From the NCBI GenBank assembly GCA_900315975.1, contig ONBA01000040.1, positions 1 through 20,348 on the forward strand: DNA of 20,348 nucleotides, given 5' to 3'. Every line of letters begins with the position of its first letter. Position 1 is the stretch's first letter. The stretch comes from an uncultured Ruminococcus sp. (GTDB lineage Bacteria; Bacillota_A; Clostridia; Oscillospirales; Ruminococcaceae). A program made the position numbers and the translations under genes. Below, piece after piece: positions 7,087 to 15,233 of the stretch. The notes beneath the pieces are model-generated. The model had not been told where the DNA came from. It worked only from the letters and a program-made list of their open reading frames with translations, and searched no databases.

Positions 7087-7653
7087 CTACAGTGTCAGAT
7101 TCCTCAGACAGTTTCTAAGATATTCGTTTTTTTCAATACAGTAGCATACTTCGTTTTCAGCTGATATTCCTTCACGCACGAAACGTTGTACTGTGTCAGT
7201 GATGTGCATGGCAGACTTTTCGAGTACACGACCTGATTTAGCGTTTTCTGCTCTGTGGTATGCTTCGAGCTTTAAAATGTCAGTGTACGCGAAAGTATAC
7301 GCAATAATTCCCGACAATGCTTCTCCTGCATACCCCCTGCCCCAGTATTGTTTACCAATGCAGTACTCAATTTCGGCAGTTTTATAGTCGTCCCATATTC
7401 TACAGAAAGCTATCTGCCCGATATTTCTGCCGCTGTCTTTTTCGATTATAGCAAATCTATAACGCGACTTCGGACTTTCGGGGTCTGTATAAAGTCTTAT
7501 CAATTCTGATACCTGAGTAATATCAGTATAAACAGGTTCGCCGTATTCAGTCTGAATATCGGGGTCTGACACCCAGTTTTGAAGCATATCCTCTGCATCA
7601 GAATCATTGAACTTCCGGCATATCAGCCGTTCCGTTTCAAAGTAATCACTCAT
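7087..7653 (-). CDS. GNAT-family N-acetyltransferase (RimJ/RimL-like)
   Basis: 188 residues. The opening ETERLICRKFNDSDAEDM is typical of the RimJ/RimL branch of GNAT enzymes. Acetyl-CoA binding is suggested by QYWGRGYAGEAL (around 102-113, the Q/RxxGxG/A motif), and EAYHRAENAKSGRVLEK matches the usual following strand and helix. The substrate (ribosomal protein, other protein N-terminus, or a small molecule) is not evident. Its ATG overlaps the rpiB stop in an ATGA of 4 bp (7650-7653), so it is probably translationally coupled to rpiB. Confidence 0.9.
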   Translation of the reverse strand: MSDYFETERLICRKFNDSDAEDMLQNWVSDPDIQTEYGEPVYTDITQVSELIRLYTDPESPKSRYRFAIIEKDSGRNIGQIAFCRIWDDYKTAEIEYCIGKQYWGRGYAGEALSGIIAYTFAYTDILKLEAYHRAENAKSGRVLEKSAMHITDTVQRFVREGISAENEVCYCIEKNEYLRNCLRNLTL

Positions 7654-8084
7654 TTGTTTTCGAGTGCAGTAATAAGGTCGATACGTCTCTGATGACGTCC
7701 GCCCTCAAAGCCTGTTGTAAGGAATATTTCAGCAAGTTCACAAGCAAGTCCTGCACCAAGTACTCTTGCTCCCATGCACATTACGTTCGCATCATTATGA
7801 AGACGTGTATACTTAGCAGAAAAAGCGTCTGAACAAAGAGCGGCTCTGATACCCTTTATCTTATTGGCAGCCATTGACATACCTATACCGGTACCGCAGA
7901 TGAGGATTCCCTTTTCACATTCACCCGATGTTACAAGTGAGCAAACACTCTCAGCCATATTCGGGTAGTCACAGGGTTCGCCGTCAGTACCCATATCTTT
8001 GAACTCGAAGCCCTTTTCTGTAAGGAAATCAATAACAGCTTTTTTTAATTCCACTCCTGCGTGGTCACAGCCGATAGCTATCAT
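7650..8084 (-). CDS. rpiB: Ribose-5-phosphate isomerase B
   Basis: 144 residues, standard RpiB length. It interconverts ribose 5-phosphate and ribulose 5-phosphate in the non-oxidative pentose phosphate pathway. Key features: IGCDHAG with D7/H8, the catalytic-base cysteine C63 in ICGTGIGMS, and H96/N97 in RLHNDANVMCMGARV, as expected in the phosphate and substrate site. Its Shine-Dalgarno (AAGGAG, 8093-8098) overlaps the tsaB stop codon, so it is cotranscribed with and probably coupled to tsaB. Some RpiB relatives act on other sugar phosphates (allose, galactose), but nothing nearby suggests that. Confidence 0.95.
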   Translation of the reverse strand: MIAIGCDHAGVELKKAVIDFLTEKGFEFKDMGTDGEPCDYPNMAESVCSLVTSGECEKGILICGTGIGMSMAANKIKGIRAALCSDAFSAKYTRLHNDANVMCMGARVLGAGLACELAEIFLTTGFEGGRHQRRIDLITALENK

Positions 8085-8097
8085 ACTTAAAACTCCT

Positions 8098-8802
8098 TTA
8101 TTTGTTATTATTCAGTTTATCCTGAAGATCTTTTTCAGCCTTGACTTTCTGAAGATATGATACTTCAAGCTCGTCGGCAGTCATCGGCTGTTTCGACATT
8201 GCTCCGAGACATACACCATATGCACTCTGAAGACGTCCCTGTGGAGGGGCAATGGTGAACATTGGTGAGCGATAAGCTGTAAAAAAGTCAGCTGAACCGT
8301 CACCGCACAGTAATACTTCTGTTCCGTTGAAGGCAAGAAATTCAGCAAGCTGATCACGCGGTATTATCTGCTCGTCACAAAGCGGTTCAAGAACATATCC
8401 GTCACTTTTATATGAGCAGGTATAAACAAGTTCGCCTCTTGCTTTCATAATCGAACATATAGTTTCCTTGTATGCGATATTGTTGTACGCGAGAGATTCA
8501 AGAGTTGATACTCCGCAGCATTTGCAGTCCAGTGCGAATCCCATTGCCTTAACAATTGCTACACCAATTCTCAGACCAGTGTAACTTCCGGGACCGTCAG
8601 CAACGGCAATAAGGTCAATATCTCCGACAGTTTTGCCTGTCTGTGCGAGCAGGTCCTTCACGATAGGCATGATGACCTGTGAATGTGTTTTTTGAGTGTA
8701 CAGTGACGAACCAGCGAGAAAGACCTCATTTTCAGCATCATAAAGCGCTGCTGAAGCCGTCTTGCCGGAGGTGTCAATGCCAAGCGTCAGCAAATCTTCC
8801 AC
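8098..8802 (-). CDS. tsaB: tRNA threonylcarbamoyladenosine biosynthesis protein TsaB
   Basis: 234 residues if the GTG at 8802 is used. TsaB is the non-catalytic ASKHA-fold partner of TsaD and TsaE in forming t6A37 on tRNAs that read ANN codons. Seen: LGIDTSGKTASAAL at the N-terminus and ADGPGSYTGLRIG (68-80), both family signatures. It overlaps the end of tsaE by 29 bp. The GTG has GAGG only 3 nt upstream; a TTG three codons later (8793) has better spacing to GGTGG and gives the more usual short lead before IDTS, so the exact start is uncertain. tsaD and tsaC are not in the window. Confidence 0.94.
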   Translation of the reverse strand: MEDLLTLGIDTSGKTASAALYDAENEVFLAGSSLYTQKTHSQVIMPIVKDLLAQTGKTVGDIDLIAVADGPGSYTGLRIGVAIVKAMGFALDCKCCGVSTLESLAYNNIAYKETICSIMKARGELVYTCSYKSDGYVLEPLCDEQIIPRDQLAEFLAFNGTEVLLCGDGSADFFTAYRSPMFTIAPPQGRLQSAYGVCLGAMSKQPMTADELEVSYLQKVKAEKDLQDKLNNNK

Positions 8803-9214
8803 CGTCCTCTATGATTATCTCCCGTTCATTCTCGCCGAGAGAATTAATTGTTATATATATAGTATCTTTTGGCAGGAACTCTGCAATATTCTCTGACCAT
8901 TCAACGGCAGCCACATTATTCTCAAAGTCATAATCATAAAAGCCTGTCGATTCGAGTCCTTCTTCTGTACTGATACGGTACATATCGAAGTGATAAAGCG
9001 TGAGATTCTGTCCGCGGTACTCGTTTACAAGTGCAAAGGTCGGTGAACTTACATTATCGCCGAGTCCGAGACCAATTGCAAGTCCGCGGGTGAATGTAGT
9101 CTTACCCGCTCCGAGACCGCCCTTATATGCTATCATATCTCCTGCGCGAAGAAGTGAACCGAGCTTTTCAGCCGCTTCAACTGTTTCCTTCGGAGAGTGA
9201 GTTACTATTCTCAT
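8774..9214 (-). CDS. tsaE: tRNA t6A biosynthesis ATPase TsaE
   Basis: 146 residues, typical length. A P-loop ATPase that stimulates the TsaD-TsaB complex in t6A synthesis. Seen: Walker A GGLGAGKTT (32-40), SSPTFALVNEY (56-66), HFDMYR (75-80) and VEWSE (104-108), all TsaE hallmarks. The ATG at 9214 is one base after the fhs stop, so fhs and tsaE are almost certainly cotranscribed and probably coupled. The 3' end overlaps tsaB. Confidence 0.96.
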   Translation of the reverse strand: MRIVTHSPKETVEAAEKLGSLLRAGDMIAYKGGLGAGKTTFTRGLAIGLGLGDNVSSPTFALVNEYRGQNLTLYHFDMYRISTEEGLESTGFYDYDFENNVAAVEWSENIAEFLPKDTIYITINSLGENEREIIIEDGGRFADAWH

Positions 9215-9215
9215 A

Positions 9216-10895
9216 TCAGAAAAGTCCCGTGATATTGCCGTTCACGTCGCAGTCGATATTGAGCGCGGAAGGTGCTTTGGGAAGTCCGGGCATTGTGAGG
9301 ATATCGCCGGTGTAGATTACTACAAATCCGGCACCGGAAGATACTCTTGCATCGCGGACTGTAATGTTGAATCCCTTAGGTTTGCCAAGGCGAGACGGGT
9401 CATCTGAGAGAGAATACTGTGTCTTAGCAACGCATATAGGCAGGTCGCGGAAACCGATTCCCTCGATCTCCTTGATTGCTTTTTCAGCCTGTGATGTATA
9501 TGTTACACCATCAGCGCGGTAGATTTCGCGTGCAACTCTTTCTATCTTATCTTTGATAGAGAGTTCTTTTGCATAAAGCGGACGGAATTTTTCCTCGCTT
9601 CCGTCAGTAAGAGCGATAGTCTCACAAACCTTATTTGCAAGGTCTTTTCCGCCTTCTCCGCCCTTTGCGAAAACTTCACACATTGATACTTCTACGCCCA
9701 TTTCTGCGCAGAAATCCTTTACGAATTTAATTTCATTCTCTGTATCTGTAGCAAACTTATTTATTGCAACAACTACAGGCACGTGATACTTGTGCATATT
9801 TTCAATGTGAGTCTGAAGATTTACTATGCCCTTTTCGAGTGCCCACATATTCTCCTTAGCAAGCTCGTCCTTAGGAACTCTGCCGTTATATTTAAGTGCG
9901 CGTATTGTAGCAACAAGTACAACACAAGAAGGTGTAAGTCCTCCGTAGCGGCACTTGATATCAAAGAATTTCTCAGCTCCGAGGTCAGAACCGAATCCTG
10001 CTTCTGTAATGCAGTAGTCACCAAGTTTCAGAGCAAGCTTTGTAGCGCGGATAGAGTTACAGCCGTGTGCAATATTAGCAAATGGACCACCGTGAATGAA
10101 TGCAGGATTATTCTCAAGTGTCTGAACAAGATTAGGCTTGAGAGCATCCTTCAGAAGAGCGGTCATAGCACCTGTACAGCCGAGGTCGCGTGCAAAAACC
10201 GGCTGACCGTCAAGGTTATAAGCTACAAGAATGTTGCCGAGACGAGTTTTGAGGTCGCCGAGATCAGTTGCGAGACAGAGTATAGCCATTATCTCAGATG
10301 CAACTGTGATGTTGAAGCCGTCCTCACGTGGAACTCCGTTTGCTTTTCCGCCAAGTCCTATAACTATGTTGCGGAGTGCACGGTCGTTCATATCCATACA
10401 TCTCTTGAAGAGAATACGGCGTTGATCAATGCGGAGCGAATTGCCCTGCTGAATGTGGTTGTCAAGCATTGCGCAGAGAAGGTTGTTTGCAGCAGTTATA
10501 GCGTGCATATCTCCTGTGAAATGGAGATTTATGTCCTCCATAGGTACTACCTGAGCGTATCCGCCGCCGGCAGCTCCGCCCTTTATACCAAATACAGGTC
10601 CAAGTGAGGGTTCACGGAGAGCAAGCACAGCTTTCTTACCGATCCTACCCATTGCTTCAGCAAGTCCGACGCTGACAGTAGTTTTACCTTCGCCGGCAGG
10701 TGTCGGGTTTATAGCTGTTACGAGAATAAGCTTTCCGTCTTCGCGGAATGCGAGACTTGAGTAAAGGCTCTCTGCAAGCTTAGCCTTGTAATGACCGTAT
10801 GGTTCGAGATAGTCTTCGCTGATACCAAGGTCAGCGGCGATCTCTGTGATTTTTTTCATTTTTGCATTCTGAGCGATCTCTATATCAGATAACAT
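9216..10895 (-). CDS. fhs: Formate--tetrahydrofolate ligase
   Basis: 559 residues, the usual size. It makes 10-formyl-THF from formate, ATP and THF, feeding purine and one-carbon metabolism. Seen: the ATP loop TPAGEGKTT (65-73), [23 protein letters not shown] from ~94 on, [11 protein letters not shown], and [14 protein letters not shown], all characteristic of the family. The start has GGAGG upstream with good spacing. It is the first gene of the minus-strand cluster and has its own promoter about 35 bp upstream, leaving too short a leader for a THF riboswitch. This is the best-supported call in the window. Confidence 0.98.
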   Translation of the reverse strand: MLSDIEIAQNAKMKKITEIAADLGISEDYLEPYGHYKAKLAESLYSSLAFREDGKLILVTAINPTPAGEGKTTVSVGLAEAMGRIGKKAVLALREPSLGPVFGIKGGAAGGGYAQVVPMEDINLHFTGDMHAITAANNLLCAMLDNHIQQGNSLRIDQRRILFKRCMDMNDRALRNIVIGLGGKANGVPREDGFNITVASEIMAILCLATDLGDLKTRLGNILVAYNLDGQPVFARDLGCTGAMTALLKDALKPNLVQTLENNPAFIHGGPFANIAHGCNSIRATKLALKLGDYCITEAGFGSDLGAEKFFDIKCRYGGLTPSCVVLVATIRALKYNGRVPKDELAKENMWALEKGIVNLQTHIENMHKYHVPVVVAINKFATDTENEIKFVKDFCAEMGVEVSMCEVFAKGGEGGKDLANKVCETIALTDGSEEKFRPLYAKELSIKDKIERVAREIYRADGVTYTSQAEKAIKEIEGIGFRDLPICVAKTQYSLSDDPSRLGKPKGFNITVRDARVSSGAGFVVIYTGDILTMPGLPKAPSALNIDCDVNGNITGLF

Positions 10896-10915
10896 AGAAA
10901 TATCCTCCGTTCAAT

Positions 10916-10931
10916 ATACTATATTTAGTAT
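10916..10931. repeat. Short palindrome at the fhs transcription start, possible operator
   Basis: ATACTA (10916-10921) and TAGTAT (10926-10931) form a perfect 6-bp inverted repeat with a 4-bp centre. It overlaps the edge of the -10 box and the predicted start site. Its position suits an operator, but the DNA is AT-rich and this may be chance. Confidence 0.3.
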
Positions 10932-10958
10932 TATACCACAAATAGGTAAATAATGCAA
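10930..10958 (-). promoter_or_regulatory. fhs: Promoter of the fhs cluster
   Basis: Minus strand: TTGCAT (10953-10958), 17 bp, perfect TATAAT (10930-10935). Start near 10923, leader about 28 nt. No other convincing promoter was seen inside the six-gene cluster. Confidence 0.7.
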
Positions 10959-11034
10959 TACTTTACTATATATATTTTATTCGGATCATAATTATATCAG
11001 ATAATACGTGAATTATGAAAGTTTTGTGTAAATG

Positions 11035-11063
11035 TTGCATTTGGTTTGATTTTATGTTATAAT
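11035..11063 (+). promoter_or_regulatory. mtnN: Promoter of mtnN
   Basis: TTGCAT (11035-11040), 17 bp, perfect TATAAT (11058-11063). This has the same hexamers and spacing as the divergent fhs promoter. The leader is about 90 nt. A second, weaker match lies downstream: TTGACT at 11088-11093, 18 bp, TATATT. Confidence 0.7.
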
Positions 11064-11073
11064 TTATGTGCTC

Positions 11074-11101
11074 GCAATAATCGTCGTTTGACTGTTATTG
11101 C
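11074..11101 (+). repeat. Inverted repeat in the mtnN leader
   Basis: GCAATAA (11074-11080) and TTATTGC (11095-11101), a perfect 7-bp inverted repeat with a 14-nt centre, just downstream of the predicted start. A second small hairpin, TATCTT/AAGATA, lies at 11120-11136. No T-run follows either, so they are not terminators. They could be an operator or mRNA hairpins. Confidence 0.35.
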
Positions 11102-11161
11102 CCGATATTATTATATTGTTATCTTTAAAAAAGATACAGAAATTCTACGAGGAGGAAATAT

Positions 11162-11839
11162 ATGAACACTATTGGTATTATCGGTGCTATGCCTTCCGAA
11201 TTGAAGGATATACGCACTATGCTCGGAAATGCTGAAATAAAGCACGTTTCCGGTTTCGATTTTTACATAAACGAGTACAAGGGTAAACGCATAATCAACG
11301 CTTGCTGCGGAATCGCAAAAGTAAATGCCGCTGTCTGCACTCAGGTACTTATTGATAATTTCAACCCCGACTGTATTATAAACGCAGGTATTGCCGGCGG
11401 TATGGACAATGCAATAAAGGTATGCGATGTTGTCATTTCCACGGAAGTTCTTCCGCACGACCTCGACCCTCATTTTCTCAATGACTATCCCCCGTACTGC
11501 TGTGTTTTCAAGGCTGATGACCGTCTTATCAGTGCAGCTGAAAAAGCCTGCTCCGACCATGACGTCAAGAGCTTCCGCGGACGTATCGTTTCAGGCGAGG
11601 CTTTCGTCACAAGCACTGAATTAAAAAATGAGATAGTAAACAAGTTCTCACCTTCTGCTGTCGATATGGAGAGTTCGGCAGTCGGTCATTGCTGTTTCCT
11701 CAACGATAAGCCGTTTATCAGCGTCCGCTGCATCTCTGACAACGCTGACGACGATGGGGCTATGTCGTTTGATGAGTTTGAAAAAATCGCAGCCAAAAGA
11801 GTTGCGGAAATAGTTATTGAAATGGTAACCAATATCTAA
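11162..11839 (+). CDS. mtnN: 5'-methylthioadenosine/S-adenosylhomocysteine nucleosidase
   Basis: 225 residues, normal for MTAN. It cleaves adenine from MTA and SAH and so recycles products of SAM-dependent reactions. Seen: GIIGAMPSEL with catalytic E13, NAGIAGG (74-80), VDMESSAVGH (167-176) with the substrate-binding M169-E170, and RCISDNAD with the catalytic D193. GAGGAGG at 11149-11155 supports the start. It is the first gene of a transcript that continues, after only 12 bp, into a secreted dockerin protein, an unexpected partner. Confidence 0.96.
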   Translation: MNTIGIIGAMPSELKDIRTMLGNAEIKHVSGFDFYINEYKGKRIINACCGIAKVNAAVCTQVLIDNFNPDCIINAGIAGGMDNAIKVCDVVISTEVLPHDLDPHFLNDYPPYCCVFKADDRLISAAEKACSDHDVKSFRGRIVSGEAFVTSTELKNEIVNKFSPSAVDMESSAVGHCCFLNDKPFISVRCISDNADDDGAMSFDEFEKIAAKRVAEIVIEMVTNI

Positions 11840-11851
11840 GGAGGAAATATC

Positions 11852-12787
11852 ATGAAGAAACTTGTATCCGCTATGCTTTCAGGTATCGTTCTTGCGTCAG
11901 CTGCACCTTTTGCTGCCGCTGCTGACGATTCTATACCTGATAATTGTATGTACCTTCGTCCCCACAATAGTACAGAAATCAACATCGACAGCAACGGTAC
12001 TATCGTACTCGACCGTGCTGCACTCAAAAAGCTTAATTACACTCTTCCAACAGACGTTTTTTTCCATGATGAGGAAGCTTCATGCTGGTATGTTTTAGCT
12101 CAGGTAAAAAGCGGAAACAACTTCATTAAGCTCGATAACATTGTTGACCCGCTTCCGACAAAAGGCGATAAACTCCCATATGCGTATGCTATCGCTGATG
12201 AAAACGGTAATCTTGTCAGCGGTGACTATGCTACAAGTGCAACAATAAATAAAGAGTATAACTACGCTTCGTTTACTTGCAAGTATTACAACCTGAACGG
12301 AAATGTGGAAAGTCTTGTTCCTTTCGGTGAAAAAACCGATTCGTATCCGCTCACTACAGTTGATGCAAAGTTCAATATGAATATTCCTTATGGTGAATAC
12401 AATATTTATCTGCTTACTGAACCAGTCGATTTTGAAGACCAACGCGTCTGCAAGATAAACTCTATCAAAGAAATGAAAGAGGTAGTTCCTGAAGTAAGAA
12501 ACATGAAAATCAGAATTGAAGGCGCAAATCTCGGCGATATCGACAATAACGGCGCTATCAATTCTATAGACGCTTCCTTAGTCCTTGCTGCATATTCCGC
12601 TGAAGCGACCGGTCAGCCTCACGGTCTGAATGATACACAGTTTGAAGCTGGTGATATTGACAAAAACGGCAAAATATCGTCAACAGATGCATCAGACATT
12701 CTCCAGTATTACTCTTACGTCGCTACTACTGCTTCTCCTCTCGATTTTACAGATTTTATCAAGCAGCAAAAAGAAAAACATGAATAA
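11852..12787 (+). CDS. Secreted dockerin protein with an unrecognised N-terminal domain
   Basis: 311 residues. Signal peptide ~1-24 (MKKLVSAMLSGIVLASAAPF, cleavage near AAA-DD). Residues ~25-220 form a domain I cannot assign; it has only two cysteines (C78, C143) after the one at C32, many aromatic and acidic residues, and no glycoside hydrolase motif I recognise. It may be a binding or structural module. Residues ~226-290 are a type I dockerin with two clean calcium loops, GDIDNNG to D240 and GDIDKNG to D279. A 20-residue charged tail follows, so the dockerin is not quite terminal. AAGGAGG lies just upstream. It should be exported and dock to a cohesin. It shares a transcript with mtnN and ends at the terminator at 12798. 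Confidence 0.9.
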   Translation: MKKLVSAMLSGIVLASAAPFAAAADDSIPDNCMYLRPHNSTEINIDSNGTIVLDRAALKKLNYTLPTDVFFHDEEASCWYVLAQVKSGNNFIKLDNIVDPLPTKGDKLPYAYAIADENGNLVSGDYATSATINKEYNYASFTCKYYNLNGNVESLVPFGEKTDSYPLTTVDAKFNMNIPYGEYNIYLLTEPVDFEDQRVCKINSIKEMKEVVPEVRNMKIRIEGANLGDIDNNGAINSIDASLVLAAYSAEATGQPHGLNDTQFEAGDIDKNGKISSTDASDILQYYSYVATTASPLDFTDFIKQQKEKHE

Positions 12788-12797
12788 TAACAAAACA

Positions 12798-12830
12798 GCA
12801 GCTGAAGATTTTCTTCAGCTGCCTTTTTTA
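12798..12830. terminator. Bidirectional terminator between the dockerin gene and the response regulator
   Basis: Perfect 11-bp stem GCAGCTGAAGA (12798-12808) / TCTTCAGCTGC (12812-12822), 3-nt loop, then a run of T. The minus strand also shows a T-rich tail (TGTTTTGTT), so it serves the response regulator gene ending at 12828. Confidence 0.92.
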
Positions 12831-13454
12831 TACAATATTGTTTTTTATCGCAAATACGGCAAGTTGGGTACGGTCTTTGAGTTTAATCTTTTCAAGCAGA
12901 CGTGAAATTCCATTTCTTACTGTACCCTCGGCAAGATAAAGCTTTGATGCTATCTCTTTATTGTCACATCCGTCACATATCAGACGTATAAAATCTATCT
13001 CACGTTCAGTAAGGTCGAAGTTTTTAGGGTCTTGCTGGATTACTGTTTCCTTTTTTATAGACTGGAATATATTGTCGCAGAACACATTTATCCCCCCTGC
13101 AACCGCCTTTACAGAATTGATTATCTGCTCGTTGTCCATTTCCTTCAGGATATAGCCGTCCGCACCGCTTGATACTGCCTTTTCAACTGTTTCCTTGTCG
13201 TCAAAAGTTGTTAGCACAAGTACTTTTACTCCGTTAAGCTTTTCCTTGATCTGACGTGTTCCGTAACCTCCGTCGTAGTCGGGCATACGCATATCCATAA
13301 GTACAACGTCAGGTTTAAGCCGAGTTGCAAGTTCAAAGGCTTCTTTCCCGTTATTAGCCTCCCCTACTACGTTTATCGACTCGTCCTGTGCAAGAACTGC
13401 TTTAAGTCCCGCCCTGAGTATCTGAACATCGTCAGCTATTATTACATTTATCAT
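12828..13454 (-). CDS. NarL/FixJ-family response regulator
   Basis: 208 residues. Receiver domain ~1-118 with acidic pair D8/D9, phosphoacceptor D54 (VVLMDMRMP), T82/T83 and K104. Linker, then a LuxR-type helix-turn-helix at ~146-206 (LTEREIDFIRLICDG, NKEIASKLYLAEGTVRN). It is a DNA-binding transcription factor activated by phosphorylation. The gene overlaps the 3' end of the histidine kinase by 23 bp, so the two are a cognate pair in one transcript. Targets are unknown; the repeat-rich region at 15064-15250 upstream of the kinase is a plausible autoregulatory site. Confidence 0.96.
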   Translation of the reverse strand: MINVIIADDVQILRAGLKAVLAQDESINVVGEANNGKEAFELATRLKPDVVLMDMRMPDYDGGYGTRQIKEKLNGVKVLVLTTFDDKETVEKAVSSGADGYILKEMDNEQIINSVKAVAGGINVFCDNIFQSIKKETVIQQDPKNFDLTEREIDFIRLICDGCDNKEIASKLYLAEGTVRNGISRLLEKIKLKDRTQLAVFAIKNNIV

Positions 13455-15063
13455 CTGATCCTTCCTTTCTCTTCGGAATTTTTACGATCGTTGTGAACCC
13501 TTCACCTTCTACAGAATTGAAACGAACCGTTCCGCCGAGTGCTTCTGTACGTGCACGTATGCCGCGGAGTCCGTTGTTTTCTTTTATAGAACTGCACCCT
13601 TTTCCATTGTCAAATATATACAATTCAAGTCTGTCGCTGAGAAATTTCAAAATCACATCTATTCTGTCAGCACCGGAATACCGCATTGAATTTGTAATTG
13701 ATTCGCGGGTGTTGTCGTAGATTTCCTTTATGCAGAATTCAAAACTCTCATCTTCTTCGCCCTGTACGCAGAGGTCGATGTCTATTCCGCGGACAGCTGA
13801 TGTTACAGTGCTGATAGCACGTGTGACGGAAGTCATAAACTCGTCGTCACGCAGATTATTTATCGAACAGCGAAGCTGTGTTACACCGCTTCGTGAGAGT
13901 CCGTCTATCTCGGAAACATACTCAAGCACTTCGTCAGGTACATTTTTCTCTTTTAACTGCGAATCTATAATGCGTGAAAGCGAACTTATCATCGTAAATG
14001 TATGTCCGGCTGAATCGTGTATCTCCTGCGCTATACGGTTACGTTCCTGTTCGAGTGAAAGCTTTTTTTCAGTGTCAAGGAGTTCATAGTACTCCGAAAC
14101 GTTTGTAAGCATTATGATTCGTGCGATATGTACACCTTTTTTATTGGTACAATAATTCTGACGGATATTAAAATATTCGTTGCCGGATTTTAGTTCAGAC
14201 GATGAAAAATCCGGCGCAAGCCTTGTACCTGTTTTATGTTCTATTTCTTTAAGTAACTGGCTGTATGTCGTTCCGTTTTCACACTTTATCAGTGTTTCGG
14301 CACATCTGTTTTTGTATGTCATAATGTCGTTAGTGTCAAATACCATTACCGCACTGCTGATATTGTCAACGGTCTCATTGATAGCTATACGGTTGATATT
14401 AAGCAGCCCATACCTGCTTATCGCAATGAGTATAACTATTACCGAAAACGTGAAAAACAGCGGGGTTATCTCTATCTTTGTCTCGATTAGATGAGTTACG
14501 CTCAATGTATTTATAAACAGTGGAACAGCCGTTGCAAGTGCAAGAAGCATTGACTGACGCGTCATTCTTGTACCGCCGCGGGAGTGCTTGATAAATATGA
14601 CGCATATCCCCGCAAGAATAAATACATAATACAGTATCTGAAAGATGTAGAACATCTTCCCGTAGGATATATGTCCCTTCTCAAACGATGCGTAGTAAAG
14701 CTTATGGACCGGATTTGACACTACACACGCAACTGCCGCCGCAGATATGACCGGCAGTGCTATGCCTGCTTTTTTCAGCCATGTCCGTACATCTGCATAT
14801 TCAAATGAGAACATCAGCCAGAATGGTGCAAATGTACTTATACCTATGTTGCCTATTATATAACTGAACCACAGCTGTTTATGTGTAACTGAGAAAAGAA
14901 TCATAAGCTGAGATATCAGCCATACCATTACTGAACACTGACACGTCACAAACAGTCTTGTTAAGCGGGTGTTGTTTCCTCGCATCAGTACCCATGTTAC
15001 AGTTCCTGTCATTCCGACCAGACCGAGTACAAGCAATACGACCGAAAGTATTGTTATAGCCAT
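13432..15063 (-). CDS. Sensor histidine kinase with N-terminal seven-helix membrane domain
   Basis: 543 residues. Seven predicted membrane helices at about 5-27, 40-58, 66-88, 102-118, 138-158, 170-187 and 200-218 match the 7TM input region found on several Firmicute kinases. A PAS-like segment lies at ~230-325. HisKA_3 dimerisation begins ~338 with phosphoacceptor H349 (QEIHDSAGH). The HATPase domain is at ~440-533: N458 in the N-box (ITNSMRYSG), DNGKG at 485-489, and GLRGIRARTEALGG at 498-511. These are class features of NarX/DesK-like kinases. Start supported by GGAGG at 15070-15074. The signal is unknown; the 7TM domain could sense a membrane-soluble ligand or envelope state. Confidence 0.95.
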   Translation of the reverse strand: MAITILSVVLLVLGLVGMTGTVTWVLMRGNNTRLTRLFVTCQCSVMVWLISQLMILFSVTHKQLWFSYIIGNIGISTFAPFWLMFSFEYADVRTWLKKAGIALPVISAAAVACVVSNPVHKLYYASFEKGHISYGKMFYIFQILYYVFILAGICVIFIKHSRGGTRMTRQSMLLALATAVPLFINTLSVTHLIETKIEITPLFFTFSVIVILIAISRYGLLNINRIAINETVDNISSAVMVFDTNDIMTYKNRCAETLIKCENGTTYSQLLKEIEHKTGTRLAPDFSSSELKSGNEYFNIRQNYCTNKKGVHIARIIMLTNVSEYYELLDTEKKLSLEQERNRIAQEIHDSAGHTFTMISSLSRIIDSQLKEKNVPDEVLEYVSEIDGLSRSGVTQLRCSINNLRDDEFMTSVTRAISTVTSAVRGIDIDLCVQGEEDESFEFCIKEIYDNTRESITNSMRYSGADRIDVILKFLSDRLELYIFDNGKGCSSIKENNGLRGIRARTEALGGTVRFNSVEGEGFTTIVKIPKRKEGSDDKCNNS

Positions 15064-15094
15064 ATTTCACCTCCGACAGTCATATTGTACCATA

Positions 15095-15120
15095 AATGTT
15101 CTGCATTCATTATACCATAT
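15095..15120 (+). repeat. 26-bp direct repeat, copy 1
   Basis: Identical over 26 bp to 15208-15233, the two starts being 113 bp apart. It contains the minus-strand extended -10 element TATGGTATAAT (15109-15119). It lies 32 bp upstream of the kinase start codon. Confidence 0.9.
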
Positions 15121-15142
15121 AAGCAAAGCGTTATGGTATAAT
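15109..15142. promoter_or_regulatory. Back-to-back extended -10 elements forming a perfect inverted repeat
   Basis: ATTATACCATA (15109-15119) and TATGGTATAAT (15132-15142) are perfect reverse complements, 12 bp apart. Each reads TGGTATAAT on its own strand, i.e. an extended -10 (TGnTATAAT). The leftward one faces the kinase gene, the rightward one faces the DUF2157 gene's terminator. -35 matches are poor for both. They may be divergent promoters, a dyad operator, or both. Confidence 0.5.
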
Positions 15143-15207
15143 CGCCCGATTGCAGGGAGCAAATCTTTGATTTACGTATCTGCAAGGACATTCAGATAAT
15201 TATAATG

Positions 15208-15233
15208 AATGTTCTGCATTCATTATACCATAT
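15208..15233 (+). repeat. 26-bp direct repeat, copy 2, with a long palindrome
   Basis: Second identical copy. Here the 5' flank extends a palindrome: TATAATGAATG (15201-15211), centre TTCTG, CATTCATTATA (15217-15227), a perfect 11-bp dyad. Copy 1 lacks the matching left arm. Confidence 0.9.

Noticed and set aside
9783..10607. 274-codon plus-strand open frame opposite fhs
   Set aside because: It is antisense to a textbook fhs gene, is unusually rich in cysteine, valine and serine, has no ribosome site and resembles no protein family; it is a codon-usage shadow.
10896..10930. THF riboswitch in front of fhs
   Set aside because: The leader from the predicted start to the ATG is only about 28 nt, too short for that riboswitch.
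15095..15233. CRISPR array from the 26-bp direct repeat
   Set aside because: Only two repeats, 113 bp from start to start, with internal palindromes and promoter elements and no cas genes; not a CRISPR layout.
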